In this document: in pieces, positions 1-6,938 of the stretch
Position numbering within the stretch: position 1 is the stretch's first letter
Layout: each line of letters opens with the position of its first letter
DNA from: Pararhizobium_B sp051960215
Lineage (GTDB): Bacteria > Pseudomonadota > Alphaproteobacteria > Rhizobiales > Rhizobiaceae
Direction of reading: 5' to 3'
DNA length: 11,255 nucleotides
NCBI GenBank assembly: GCA_051960215.1
Contig: JBQCEN010000256.1
Coordinates: 1-11,255, forward strand
Position numbers and translations under genes: made by a program
The notes under the pieces: model-generated
Seen by the model: the letters and a program-made list of their open reading frames with translations, nothing else
Told to the model about the DNA's origin: nothing
The model's database searches: none

Positions 1-437
1 ATGCCGTGGGAGCGGCCGATCGTGACCGTGTCCTTGTGTTCGAAGGCCCGGCGCTTCAGGGCGTCGAGCAGCGCGTCAAGGTCGGCGAGGAGCAGGTCCG
101 AGGCGCGCACGAGCTGGACGTTGAAGCAGGTGTCGAGGACGTCGGAGGAGGTCATGCCCTGGTGGACGAACCGGGCATCGGGCCCGACGATCTCGGCGAG
201 GTGCGTCAGGAAGGCGATGACGTCGTGCTTCGTCGTCCGCTCGATCTCGTCGATGCGGGCGACGTCGAAGGTCGCCTTGCCGCCCTTTTCCCAGATCGTC
301 CGCGCGGCCGAGGCCGGGATGACACCGAGCTCCGCCAGCGCGTCGCAGGCATGCGCCTCGATCTCGAACCAGATGCGGAATTTCGTCTCCGGCGACCAGA
401 TGGCGACCATGTCCGGACGGGAATAGCGGGGGATCAT
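1..437 (-). CDS. purB: Adenylosuccinate lyase, N-terminal 145 residues (3' part outside window)
   Basis: Adenylosuccinate lyase is a cytoplasmic homotetramer. It removes fumarate from SAICAR and from adenylosuccinate, the two lyase steps of purine/AMP synthesis. The frame opens at ATG 437 with MIPRYSRPDMVAIWS and continues through TTKHDVIAF (His71), QGMTSSDVLDT (Thr-Ser-Ser-Asp 96-99) and GRSHG (His144). These are the conserved active-site blocks of the family's N-terminal and central region. The later SSAMPxK-type signature loop would lie beyond the window edge. A purine-rich stretch (AAGAAGAAGAGAG) precedes the start by roughly 10 bases. The gene lies downstream of rpe and the small membrane protein on the same strand, with 69 bases separating it from the latter, so it may be co-transcribed or use its own promoter. 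The visible part is intact. The family assignment is firm; the 3' end is not seen. Confidence 0.95.
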   Translation of the reverse strand, partial: MIPRYSRPDMVAIWSPETKFRIWFEIEAHACDALAELGVIPASAARTIWEKGGKATFDVARIDEIERTTKHDVIAFLTHLAEIVGPDARFVHQGMTSSDVLDTCFNVQLVRASDLLLADLDALLDALKRRAFEHKDTVTIGRSHG

Positions 438-476
438 CGTGCGCTCGGCTCTCTTCTTCTTGCTTGGGAAATGATG

Positions 477-498
477 CGGACGCCTTAACAGACGTCCG
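477..498 (-). other. Inverted repeat between the membrane-protein gene and purB
   Basis: CGGACG at 477-482 and CGTCCG at 493-498 form a 6-bp stem around a 10-base loop. It lies just after the stop codon of the membrane-protein gene and about 40 bases before the purB start. No T-run follows on the minus strand, so it is not a convincing intrinsic terminator. It could be a weak terminator, an mRNA-stabilising hairpin or chance in high-G+C DNA. Confidence 0.3.
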
Positions 499-506
499 AC
501 GCCGCC

Positions 507-992
507 TCAACGGCTGCGCCGGGCGAGCCAGGCGGCGCCCGCCAGGAGTGCTGCGAGGCCGTAGGGGAAATAGAGGCGGATGCCGAGGACGCAGAATTCC
601 GCGAGGGTGAAGGCAAGGTCGAGCGCCCGATCGAACAGCACATGCGGCCGGACGACATCGCGCGGATGGACGATCCGCACGAAGTCCCGGAGGAGATAGA
701 CGAGCGCCGTCGCCGCAATGGTGACGAGCGCGAGGACGACGAAGGCGGCCAGAAGGCGTGCGAGCGGATGCCGGGTACCGGCCGCGGCCCGCATGAGGAG
801 GGAGGCCACCGGAAGGGCGATCGCGCCGCCGGCGGCGTAGATGACGAGCAGGATGCCGAGATGGCCTTCGATGCGGCCGTTGATCCGGCCGAGGTCGAGG
901 AAGACGACGGCTGCCATCGCGGCGGCCCAGACGAGCGAACCGGCGGCTTCTTCCGCGATCCGCCCGGCGCAGGCGAGCCTCGGCGATGCCAT
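507..992 (-). CDS. Small multi-pass inner-membrane protein, function unknown
   Basis: This is a 161-residue protein that I cannot assign to a named family. It is strongly hydrophobic, with likely membrane segments near residues 17-33, 44-68, 78-101 and one or two between 127 and 157. Charged turns (RINGRIEGH; RDFVRIVHPRDVVRPH) separate them, and it ends in RRSR. I chose ATG 992 (MASPRLACAG) because the longer reading frame upstream runs through rpe and gives an Arg/Pro/Ser-rich sequence with no sign of being real. The start lies 19 bases after the rpe stop, and purB follows 69 bases downstream, so an rpe / membrane protein / purB transcript is likely. Nothing in the protein suggests a transporter motif or enzyme active site. 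The hydrophobic pattern and operon position support it being a real gene; its role is open. Confidence 0.8.
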   Translation of the reverse strand: MASPRLACAGRIAEEAAGSLVWAAAMAAVVFLDLGRINGRIEGHLGILLVIYAAGGAIALPVASLLMRAAAGTRHPLARLLAAFVVLALVTIAATALVYLLRDFVRIVHPRDVVRPHVLFDRALDLAFTLAEFCVLGIRLYFPYGLAALLAGAAWLARRSR

Positions 993-1011
993 GACGGAGC
1001 CGCTGCCGCCG

Positions 1012-1689
1012 TCAGCCCCGCGCGCTTTCCGCACCTTGGCGGATCGCGGCGATATTGGCGCGGTAGGCCTCCTCCGTGCCGCCGCGGAAGATGGCGGAGC
1101 CGGCGACGAGCACGTTGGCACCGGCGGCGACGACCTTCGCCGCCGTGTCGGGCGCAATGCCGCCGTCAACCTCCAGGTCGATCGGCCTGTCGCCGATCAT
1201 CGCGTCCAGGCGGCGGATCTTGTCGAGCATCGGCGCGATGAAGCTCTGGCCGCCGAAGCCGGGGTTGACCGTCATGCAGAGGATGAGGTCGACATCCTCG
1301 ATGATTGCCGCGACGGCTTCCGGCGGCGTCGCCGGGTTGATCGCGACGCCGGCGCGCTTGCCGAGGGCGCGGATCGCCTGCAGCGAGCGGTGCAGGTGCG
1401 GCCCGGCTTCCGCGTGGACGGTGAGCGTGTCGCAGCCGGCCTCGGCGAAGGCCTCGAGATAGGGATCGGCCGGCGCGATCATCAGGTGGCAGTCGAAGTG
1501 CAGGTCGGTCAGCGGACGGAGCGCCTTCACGACGCCCGGGCCGAAGGTGATGTTCGGGACGAAGTGGCCGTCCATCACGTCGAGGTGGATGCGGTCGGCC
1601 CCGGCGGCGATCGCCGCCCGCATGTCCTCGCCAAGGCGCGAGAAGTCGGCCGAGAGGATCGACGGGGCAATGGCGATGGGGCGGCGCAT
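1012..1689 (-). CDS. rpe: Ribulose-phosphate 3-epimerase
   Basis: Rpe interconverts D-ribulose 5-phosphate and D-xylulose 5-phosphate in the pentose phosphate pathway (and the Calvin cycle where present), as a cytoplasmic TIM-barrel metalloenzyme. The 225-residue length is normal for the family. The N-terminal APSILSADF, HLDVMDGHFVPNITFGP (metal ligands His35 and Asp37), FDCHLM (His68), TVNPGFGGQSF (phosphate-loop region) and LEVDGGI (Asp175) with AGSAIF near the end are all present. Asp37 and Asp175 are the expected acid/base pair. ATG 1689 is preceded by a clear GAGGAGAG ribosome-binding site. The frame could run 18 codons further upstream, but only into non-conserved sequence. A perfect 16-base palindrome lies 18 bases before the start. 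The gene heads a run with the small membrane protein (19-base gap) and purB. Confidence 0.97.
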   Translation of the reverse strand: MRRPIAIAPSILSADFSRLGEDMRAAIAAGADRIHLDVMDGHFVPNITFGPGVVKALRPLTDLHFDCHLMIAPADPYLEAFAEAGCDTLTVHAEAGPHLHRSLQAIRALGKRAGVAINPATPPEAVAAIIEDVDLILCMTVNPGFGGQSFIAPMLDKIRRLDAMIGDRPIDLEVDGGIAPDTAAKVVAAGANVLVAGSAIFRGGTEEAYRANIAAIRQGAESARG

Positions 1690-1706
1690 GCGGAACTCTC
1701 CTCTGC

Positions 1707-1722
1707 CGTCGGCCGGCCGACG
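1707..1722. promoter_or_regulatory. Perfect 16-base palindrome upstream of rpe
   Basis: CGTCGGCCGGCCGACG is a perfect dyad with no spacer, lying 18 bases before the rpe start and just upstream of its ribosome-binding site, in the 91-base gap after the substrate-binding-protein gene. It could be an operator for a dimeric regulator, or a hairpin in the rpe leader. In DNA this rich in G and C, chance is a real alternative. No regulator gene adjoins it. Confidence 0.3.
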
Positions 1723-1780
1723 TGCTCGCGTGGCGCTTATCACTCCGGCGCAGCCGCCACAACAGGATGCCGCCTGCCGG

Positions 1781-2878
1781 CTATTGCACGGCCGGGATTC
1801 CGCCGACGGGCGCGAAGCCGTCGCCGCGCCAGACCATCAGCTCGAATGGGTTTTGCGTGCGCTCATGGTTCTGGTCGAAGCGGATCGTGCCGAGCGCCGT
1901 CTCGAAAGTGCCCTTGGCGATCGCCGTAGCGAGGTTCGTCTTGCCGGAGACTGTCTGGCGGCCACCTTCGGCGAGAAGCTCTGCGGCGGCGTAGCCCGGA
2001 ATGCGTTCGCCATAGGGCTCGTGGCCGGCTTTCTCGAGCGCGGCGACCGCGGCGGCCGCACTCGGCAGCGTCTGCGGTTCCGGCGTGATCACGGCAAGGA
2101 CGCCGTCTCTCAGCGGGACGTCCCCGTCCGGCGCCTTCATGGCATCACCCCCCATGAAGGTGAGGTTGAGGCCGATAGCGGCGCTGTCGCGGGCGATGAT
2201 CGCGACATCCGAACGGTCGCCGCCGACGAAGACATGCGTGACGCCGGAGCGCTCCAGCCGGTGGGCGAGGCCGAACTGCTTGTCCTGTGCCGGGCGATAG
2301 GTGTCGATGAAGGCCGGCGTGACGCCGAGCGCCTCGAGCGCGACGCGTACGTTCTCGGCCAGCTCGCGGCCATAGATCGTGCCGTCCTCGACGATGGCGA
2401 AGGGCTGGCCGGCCCACTGCTTCGAGATCACCTGGACGATCTTGTCCACTTCCGCGCCGGCGTGCGGCGCCAGGCGGTAGAACGGCCAGCCGTGCTTGAT
2501 CGCGTCCTCCATCACGATGTCGGCGCGGACGCTCGTTCCGATCGTCACGATGCCGGCCTTTGAGAGCGCGGGCAGGGCGGCCGTCAGGCTTTCGGGACAG
2601 AAGAACCCGATGACGGCATCGATCTTGGCGGTGACCATGGCCTTGGCGGCCGCCGTGCCGGAGGCGGCGTCGCAGGTCTCGGGCTGGTCGGCGATCGCCT
2701 GGAATGGATGGCCGGCGCTCGCGTCATACGTCCGCACGCCTTCGCGCAACTGCTCGCCGAGGACCGCGAAGCTCGCGTCGCCTTCGGGCGCGACGACGCC
2801 GATCTTCAGCCCCGCCGCCTCGGCGTGGGCAACGAGGCCGAGGCCTAAGAGCGCGGCGACGAGGATGCGATCTGCCAT
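1781..2878 (-). CDS. Periplasmic substrate-binding protein, LivK-like type 1 fold, orphan
   Basis: This is a 365-residue exported binding protein of the leucine/branched-chain amino-acid type (Peripla_BP_6 family), the solute receptor of an ABC uptake system. It starts with a compact signal peptide (LVAALLGLGLVAHAEA, probable cleavage near residue 21), then LKIGVVAPEGD, the first strand of the type 1 fold. FFCPESL, VTIGTSVRAD and FAIVEDGTIYG followed by RELAE match the usual lobe-1/lobe-2 pattern. IPGYAAAELLAEG and GTIRFDQNHERTQNPFELMVW near the end are the typical LivK-like C-terminal blocks. Cys69 and Cys94 could form a disulfide. The ligand cannot be read from the sequence. No permease or ATPase gene adjoins it, so it either feeds a transporter encoded elsewhere or acts as a sensor. 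ATG 2878 has only a weak, close GGGA site. It is divergent from the flavin-reductase gene and 91 bases upstream of rpe. Confidence 0.88.
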   Translation of the reverse strand: MADRILVAALLGLGLVAHAEAAGLKIGVVAPEGDASFAVLGEQLREGVRTYDASAGHPFQAIADQPETCDAASGTAAAKAMVTAKIDAVIGFFCPESLTAALPALSKAGIVTIGTSVRADIVMEDAIKHGWPFYRLAPHAGAEVDKIVQVISKQWAGQPFAIVEDGTIYGRELAENVRVALEALGVTPAFIDTYRPAQDKQFGLAHRLERSGVTHVFVGGDRSDVAIIARDSAAIGLNLTFMGGDAMKAPDGDVPLRDGVLAVITPEPQTLPSAAAAVAALEKAGHEPYGERIPGYAAAELLAEGGRQTVSGKTNLATAIAKGTFETALGTIRFDQNHERTQNPFELMVWRGDGFAPVGGIPAVQ

Positions 2879-3107
2879 GTTCCCATGATCCCGAAAACGT
2901 TTGACCTATCTAGACGGAAGTCTCCGGCTTCGGAAGGGTGCGGCGCAATTTGAAGACGATGGGCGGAGGTCGTCCCTGTCGCCTTAAGTCGATCGATAGA
3001 ATCCCGCACAAGCCCAAGGGAAAGAATTTACGCGGCAATGGTATTCAGGGGCGTCGGTGCCACTTACATATGAGACGACGAAGCGGGATCCCAAGCCGGA
3101 GAGACAT
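2879..3107. promoter_or_regulatory. Divergent intergenic region with weak promoter candidates
   Basis: This 229-base spacer must hold the promoters for the substrate-binding-protein gene (minus) and for the flavin-reductase / cox-type operon (plus). On the plus strand the best -10 match is TAGAAT at 2997-3002, but the sequence at the expected -35 position is poor (CTGTCG at 2976-2981 would give a 15-base spacer). On the minus strand TAGATA, about 40 bases before ATG 2878, is a weak -10 candidate with TTCCGA 17 bases upstream. The region is visibly richer in A and T than the flanking genes, as promoter regions usually are. Neither site is strong enough to assign firmly. Confidence 0.3.
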
Positions 3108-3602
3108 GTGCTCAAGCGCCAATTGATCGAGCCGAAACACTATCGCGATGCGATGGCGCGCTATGCGGGCCATGTGCAGGTCGTGACGACCGCGCTCGGC
3201 GAGCGGCGGCGCGGCGTGACGGTGACGGCGGCCTGCTCGGTCTCCGACAACCCTGCCACCGTCCTCGTCTGCCTCAACCGTTCGAACCCGAAGAACGCGA
3301 TCTTCCTCGAAAGCGGCGTCTTCGCGCTCAACACGCTCGCCGCCGACCAGCAGGCGGTCGCCGCCGCCTTTTCCGGCCAGGACGGGCTGCCGGAAGACGA
3401 GCGTTTCGCGCACTTCCAATGGGACACGATCGCAAGCGGCGCCCCGACGCTCGTCGGCGCACCCGTCACCTTCGACTGCCGGCTCGTCGACCACGCGCCG
3501 CTCTCCACGCATATGGTCCTTTATGGCGAGGTGGTCGGTTTGAGGCTTGGTGAAATGCGCCCGGCTCTGCTCTATATGAACAGGGACTACCATACGCTTT
3601 GA
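3108..3602 (+). CDS. Flavin reductase-like (FMN-binding split barrel) protein
   Basis: This 164-residue protein belongs to the flavin reductase / RutF-like family of small FMN-binding split-barrel proteins, which use NAD(P)H to reduce flavin, often for a partner monooxygenase. The core is typical: YRDAMARYAGHVQVVTT, RRRGVTVTAACSVSDNPATV, LVCLNRSNPKN, GVFALNTLA, GAPVTFDCRLVDH and a terminal LYMNRDYHTL. I prefer GTG 3108, because GGAGAG at 3098-3103 stands 4 bases before it and the conserved sequence begins right after it. An alternative GTG at 3057 (with AGGGG upstream) would add 17 non-conserved residues. An out-of-frame ATG overlaps the chosen GTG by one base. The next gene begins 47 bases downstream, so it may lead the maturation operon, although it is not a usual member of cox clusters. 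No partner oxygenase is visible, and the electron acceptor is unknown. Confidence 0.85.
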   Translation: MLKRQLIEPKHYRDAMARYAGHVQVVTTALGERRRGVTVTAACSVSDNPATVLVCLNRSNPKNAIFLESGVFALNTLAADQQAVAAAFSGQDGLPEDERFAHFQWDTIASGAPTLVGAPVTFDCRLVDHAPLSTHMVLYGEVVGLRLGEMRPALLYMNRDYHTL

Positions 3603-3649
3603 CGGCTGCCGGTCGGCGGGCCGTTGCACGCCAGACCAACGGAGCCTCG

Positions 3650-4585
3650 ATGGCCGTGACCGAAACGCCCCGCGCCAATATCCCGACCTCGATCGACGAC
3701 ACGCTCGACATGCTGACGCGGGGCGACTACGTCGCGAGCCGGGCGCTCGCGACCGTGCTCTTCCTCAGCCTGAAGATGAAGCGGCCGCTCTTCCTCGAAG
3801 GCGAGGCGGGCGTCGGCAAGACCGAGATCGCCAAGGTCTTGGCGCAGGCGCTCGACCGGCCGCTGATCCGCCTCCAGTGCTACGAGGGGCTCGATGTCGC
3901 CTCGGCGGTCTACGAATGGAACTATCCGGCGCAGATGCTCGAGATCCGCATGGCGGAGGCGACGGGCGTCGGCGACCGCAACGCGATCGAGCGCAACATC
4001 TTCTCCGACCGCTACCTGATCCGCCGCCCCGTGCTCCAGGCGCTGGAAGCCGAGCCGAACCGCGCGCCGGTCTTCCTCATCGACGAGCTCGACCGGACCG
4101 ACGAGGCCTTTGAGGCGTTCCTGCTCGAGGTGCTGTCCGACTTCCAGGTCACCATTCCCGAGATCGGCACGATCAAGGCGGACGAGCCGCCGATCGTCAT
4201 CATCACCACGAACCGGACGCGCGAGATCCACGACGCGCTGAAGCGCCGCTGCCTTTACCACTGGGTCGATTATCCGGCCGCCGCTCAGGAGCTCGAGATC
4301 GTGCGCCGCAAGGTGCCCGGCTGCGCCGCGGAGCTGTCGCGCCAGGTCGTCGCCTATGTGCAGAAGCTCCGGACGCTCGACCTCTTCAAGAACCCGGGCG
4401 TCGCCGAGACCATCGACTGGGCGACGGCGCTGACGGAGCTCGACCGCCTGGCGCTCGACCCGGAGACCGTTTCCGACACGCTCGGCACGCTGCTCAAGTA
4501 CCAGGACGACATCGCCCGGATCGAATCGAGCGAAGGCCGCAAGCTGCTCGACACCGTGAAGAGCGAGCTCGCGGCCGCGGAATAG
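3650..4585 (+). CDS. coxD: MoxR-family AAA+ ATPase, CoxD-type maturation chaperone
   Basis: This is a 311-residue AAA+ ATPase of the MoxR group. Walker A is GEAGVGKT (51-58), Walker B is VFLIDELD (131-138), sensor 1 is IITTN (164-168), and ALKRRC (176-181) carries the arginine region. LQCYEGLDVASAVYEWNY after Walker A is typical of the CoxD subgroup. In aerobic CO dehydrogenase clusters, CoxD is a membrane-associated chaperone that helps build the Cu-S-Mo site of the apo-enzyme together with CoxE. ATG 3650 is chosen because GGAG at 3641-3644 lies 5 bases upstream; a longer frame from 3599 overlaps the previous stop and adds non-conserved residues. The coxE-like gene starts 3 bases after the stop, so the two are surely co-translated. 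The CoxD name rests on the neighbours as well as the sequence; other MoxR proteins serve other clients. Confidence 0.9.
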   Translation: MAVTETPRANIPTSIDDTLDMLTRGDYVASRALATVLFLSLKMKRPLFLEGEAGVGKTEIAKVLAQALDRPLIRLQCYEGLDVASAVYEWNYPAQMLEIRMAEATGVGDRNAIERNIFSDRYLIRRPVLQALEAEPNRAPVFLIDELDRTDEAFEAFLLEVLSDFQVTIPEIGTIKADEPPIVIITTNRTREIHDALKRRCLYHWVDYPAAAQELEIVRRKVPGCAAELSRQVVAYVQKLRTLDLFKNPGVAETIDWATALTELDRLALDPETVSDTLGTLLKYQDDIARIESSEGRKLLDTVKSELAAAE

Positions 4586-4588
4586 GCG

Positions 4589-5845
4589 ATGGACCAGGCG
4601 ACACCGCAGGACGCGCACCGAAGCGAGGGGCCGGACGGCCGGCTCGCCGACAATATCGTTCATTTTGCGCGCACGCTCCGCAAGGCCGGGATGCGCGTCG
4701 GGCCGGCGGCCGTGCGCGACGCGATCGAGGCGGTGGAGGCGGCGGGGATCGGCTCGCGCGAGGACTTCTACTGGACGCTGCACGCCGTCTTCGTCAGCCG
4801 GCACGAGGACCACGTGCTCTTCGACGAAGCCTTCCGGCTCTTCTGGCGCTCGCACGACCTGATCGAGAAGATGATCGCCATGTTCTCTCCGGTCGCCATG
4901 GAGAACCGCCAGCGGGAGAAGCTGAAGGCGGGCGAGACCCGCGTCGCCCAGGCGCTCTTCGAGGGGCACGAAAAATCGCGGCCGCCCGAGGAGAAGCCGG
5001 AGATCGAGGTCGACGCGCGCTATTCGAGCTCGGGCAACGAGGTGCTGCGCCGGCGCGACTTCGCCCAGATGACGGCCGCCGAGATCGCCGAGGCGAAGAA
5101 GGTGCTTGCCGAACTTGTGCTGCCGGCCGACCGCGTGACGACGCGCCGCTACCGGCCGTCGAACCGGGTCGGGCCGATCGACCCGCGTGCCACGATGCGC
5201 GGCGCGATGCGCACCGGCGGCGCGCTGATCCTGCCGAAGTTCCGCAAGCGCCGCGAGGTCCATCCGCCGCTCGTGGTCCTTGCCGACATCTCCGGCTCGA
5301 TGAGCCAGTACACGCGCATCTTCCTGCATTTCCTGCATGTGCTCACCGAGAAGCGGCGGCGCGTGCACACCTTCCTCTTCGGCACGCGGCTGACGAACGT
5401 GACGCGCCAGATGCGCAACCGCGATCCCGACCAGGCGCTGGACGAATGTTCGGCCGCCGTCGACGACTGGTCCGGCGGCACGCGCATCGGCTGGGCGATC
5501 GACGTGTTCAACCGGCGCTGGTCGCGCCGCGTCCTGAGCCAGGGGGCAGTCGTCATCATCATCACCGATGGACTCGAGCGCGAGTCGATCGCCGAACTCG
5601 GCGCGGCCATGGACCGGCTGCACCACTCCTGCCGGCGGTTCATCTGGCTGAACCCGCTCTTGCGCTTCGAAGGGTTCGAGGCGCGGGCGCGCGGCGTGCG
5701 GGCGATGCTGCCGCATGTCGACGAGATCCGCGCCGTGCATAATCTCGAGGCGATGGCGGACCTCGTGGCGGCGCTCGGAGCGGCGGGTGCGCGGGACGCC
5801 GACCCGCGCCGGCTGCTCGCCGCGACCGTCCGGCAAGTGGCCTGA
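4589..5845 (+). CDS. coxE: CoxE-type von Willebrand factor A domain protein
   Basis: This 418-residue protein has a conserved N-terminal helical half (HFARTLRKAGMRVGP; FYWTLHAVFVSRHEDH; FDEAFRLFW) and a C-terminal VWA domain. The metal-ion-dependent adhesion site is complete: DISGSMS (Asp233, Ser235, Ser237), GGTRIG (Thr298) and ITDGLER (Asp327). The block PPLVVLADISGSMSQYTR is characteristic of the CoxE family. CoxE proteins pair with a MoxR/CoxD ATPase, in the way that CbbO pairs with CbbQ, to remodel a metalloenzyme. A charged linker (residues 120-170) joins the halves. The start is ATG 4589, 3 bases after the ATPase stop, with only a weak GGAA upstream, so translational coupling is likely. 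The family is clear; the client enzyme is inferred from the XdhC and MocA-like neighbours. Confidence 0.92.
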   Translation: MDQATPQDAHRSEGPDGRLADNIVHFARTLRKAGMRVGPAAVRDAIEAVEAAGIGSREDFYWTLHAVFVSRHEDHVLFDEAFRLFWRSHDLIEKMIAMFSPVAMENRQREKLKAGETRVAQALFEGHEKSRPPEEKPEIEVDARYSSSGNEVLRRRDFAQMTAAEIAEAKKVLAELVLPADRVTTRRYRPSNRVGPIDPRATMRGAMRTGGALILPKFRKRREVHPPLVVLADISGSMSQYTRIFLHFLHVLTEKRRRVHTFLFGTRLTNVTRQMRNRDPDQALDECSAAVDDWSGGTRIGWAIDVFNRRWSRRVLSQGAVVIIITDGLERESIAELGAAMDRLHHSCRRFIWLNPLLRFEGFEARARGVRAMLPHVDEIRAVHNLEAMADLVAALGAAGARDADPRRLLAATVRQVA

Positions 5846-5870
5846 CGCTGTGTGGAACGAAGGCAGGAGT

Positions 5871-5877
5871 GGAGGTG
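5871..5877 (+). promoter_or_regulatory. Near-perfect ribosome-binding site that sets the XdhC N-domain start
   Basis: GGAGGTG lies 5 bases before ATG 5883. It is the strongest Shine-Dalgarno match in the operon and decides the start: the open frame extends upstream to 5715, but that part overlaps the end of the coxE-like gene and encodes nothing recognisable. It may lift expression of the two XdhC proteins above that of the upstream pair. Confidence 0.75.
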
Positions 5878-5882
5878 CGATC

Positions 5883-6223
<341 letters not shown>

Positions 6224-6224
<1 letters not shown>

Positions 6225-6934
6225 TGGACCCGCATCTCCTGAAGACGCTCAACGCCGAACGCCGGGCGCGCCGCGCGGTGATCCTCGTCACCGATCTCGG
6301 CGACGGCCGCGACCGGGTCGTGCGCGAGGGCGAGCCGGTCGCAGGCCTGCTCGGAGAGGCAATCGGCAAGGCGTTCCAGAGCGGCAAGTCCGGCACCGTC
6401 GAGGCCGACGACCGCTCTTTCTTCCTGAACGTCCACCTCCCGCCGCCGCGTATCGTCGTCATCGGCGCGGTCCATATCAGTCAGGCGCTGGCGCCGATGG
6501 CGAAGATCGCGGGCTTCGACCTGACGATCATCGACCCGCGGACGGCCTTCGCCTCGCCGGAACGCTTCACCGGGGTCGATCTCATCGCAGACTGGCCGCA
6601 GGACGTGCTCGCCGACCGGCCGCTCGATCCCTTCACCGCGCTGATCGCCGTCACGCATGACCCGAAGATCGACGACTTCCCGCTCGTCGCGGCGCTGAAG
6701 GCGAACTGCTTCTACATCGGCGCGCTCGGCAGCCGGAAGACGCATGGCCGCCGAGTCGAACGGCTGACGGGGCAGGGCGTGAGCGAGGCCGAACTGTCAC
6801 GGATCGCGGCTCCCATCGGGCTCGACATCGGCGCGGCCAGCCCGGCCGAGATCGCCGTCGCGATCCTCGCGCAGGTCATCGAGGCGCTGCGCAAGCGTGA
6901 GCCGGCGCGCGAGACGGCGCTGGTTGCGGGCTGA
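6224..6934 (+). CDS. XdhC Rossmann-domain protein
   Basis: This 236-residue protein carries the XdhC C-terminal (Rossmann) domain. RIVVIGAVHISQALAPMA (76-93) is the dinucleotide-fold entry, followed by FDLTIIDPRTAFASPERF, THDPKIDD (144-151), FYIGALGSRKTHGRR (163-177) and PIGLDIGAASPAEIAVAILA (197-216). The first 70 residues are a short, diverged region with no XdhC cysteine signature. The usual glycine motif of the fold is altered (GAVHIS instead of the GxGxxG-type GAGHVG), which may change or abolish nucleotide binding. XdhC-type proteins mature molybdenum hydroxylases by handling the cofactor and its sulfido ligand. The ATG overlaps the stop of the N-domain gene, and the fusion gene starts 4 bases downstream, so translation is coupled on both sides. 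Confidence 0.9.
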
Positions 6935-6938
6935 CGCC

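Noticed and set aside
993..1169. Upstream extension of the membrane-protein frame to 1169
   Set aside because: It overlaps the end of rpe and encodes Pro/Arg/Ser-rich sequence; ATG 992 gives a sensible membrane protein.
841..2563. Two overlapping plus-strand frames (841-1929 and 1547-2563) across rpe and the binding-protein gene
   Set aside because: They lie opposite clearly identified genes, have shadow-type composition and carry no recognisable domain.
3057..3107. Earlier GTG start for the flavin reductase
   Set aside because: It is possible, but it adds 17 residues that look non-conserved, while GTG 3108 has GGAGAG at a suitable distance. Kept only as an alternative.
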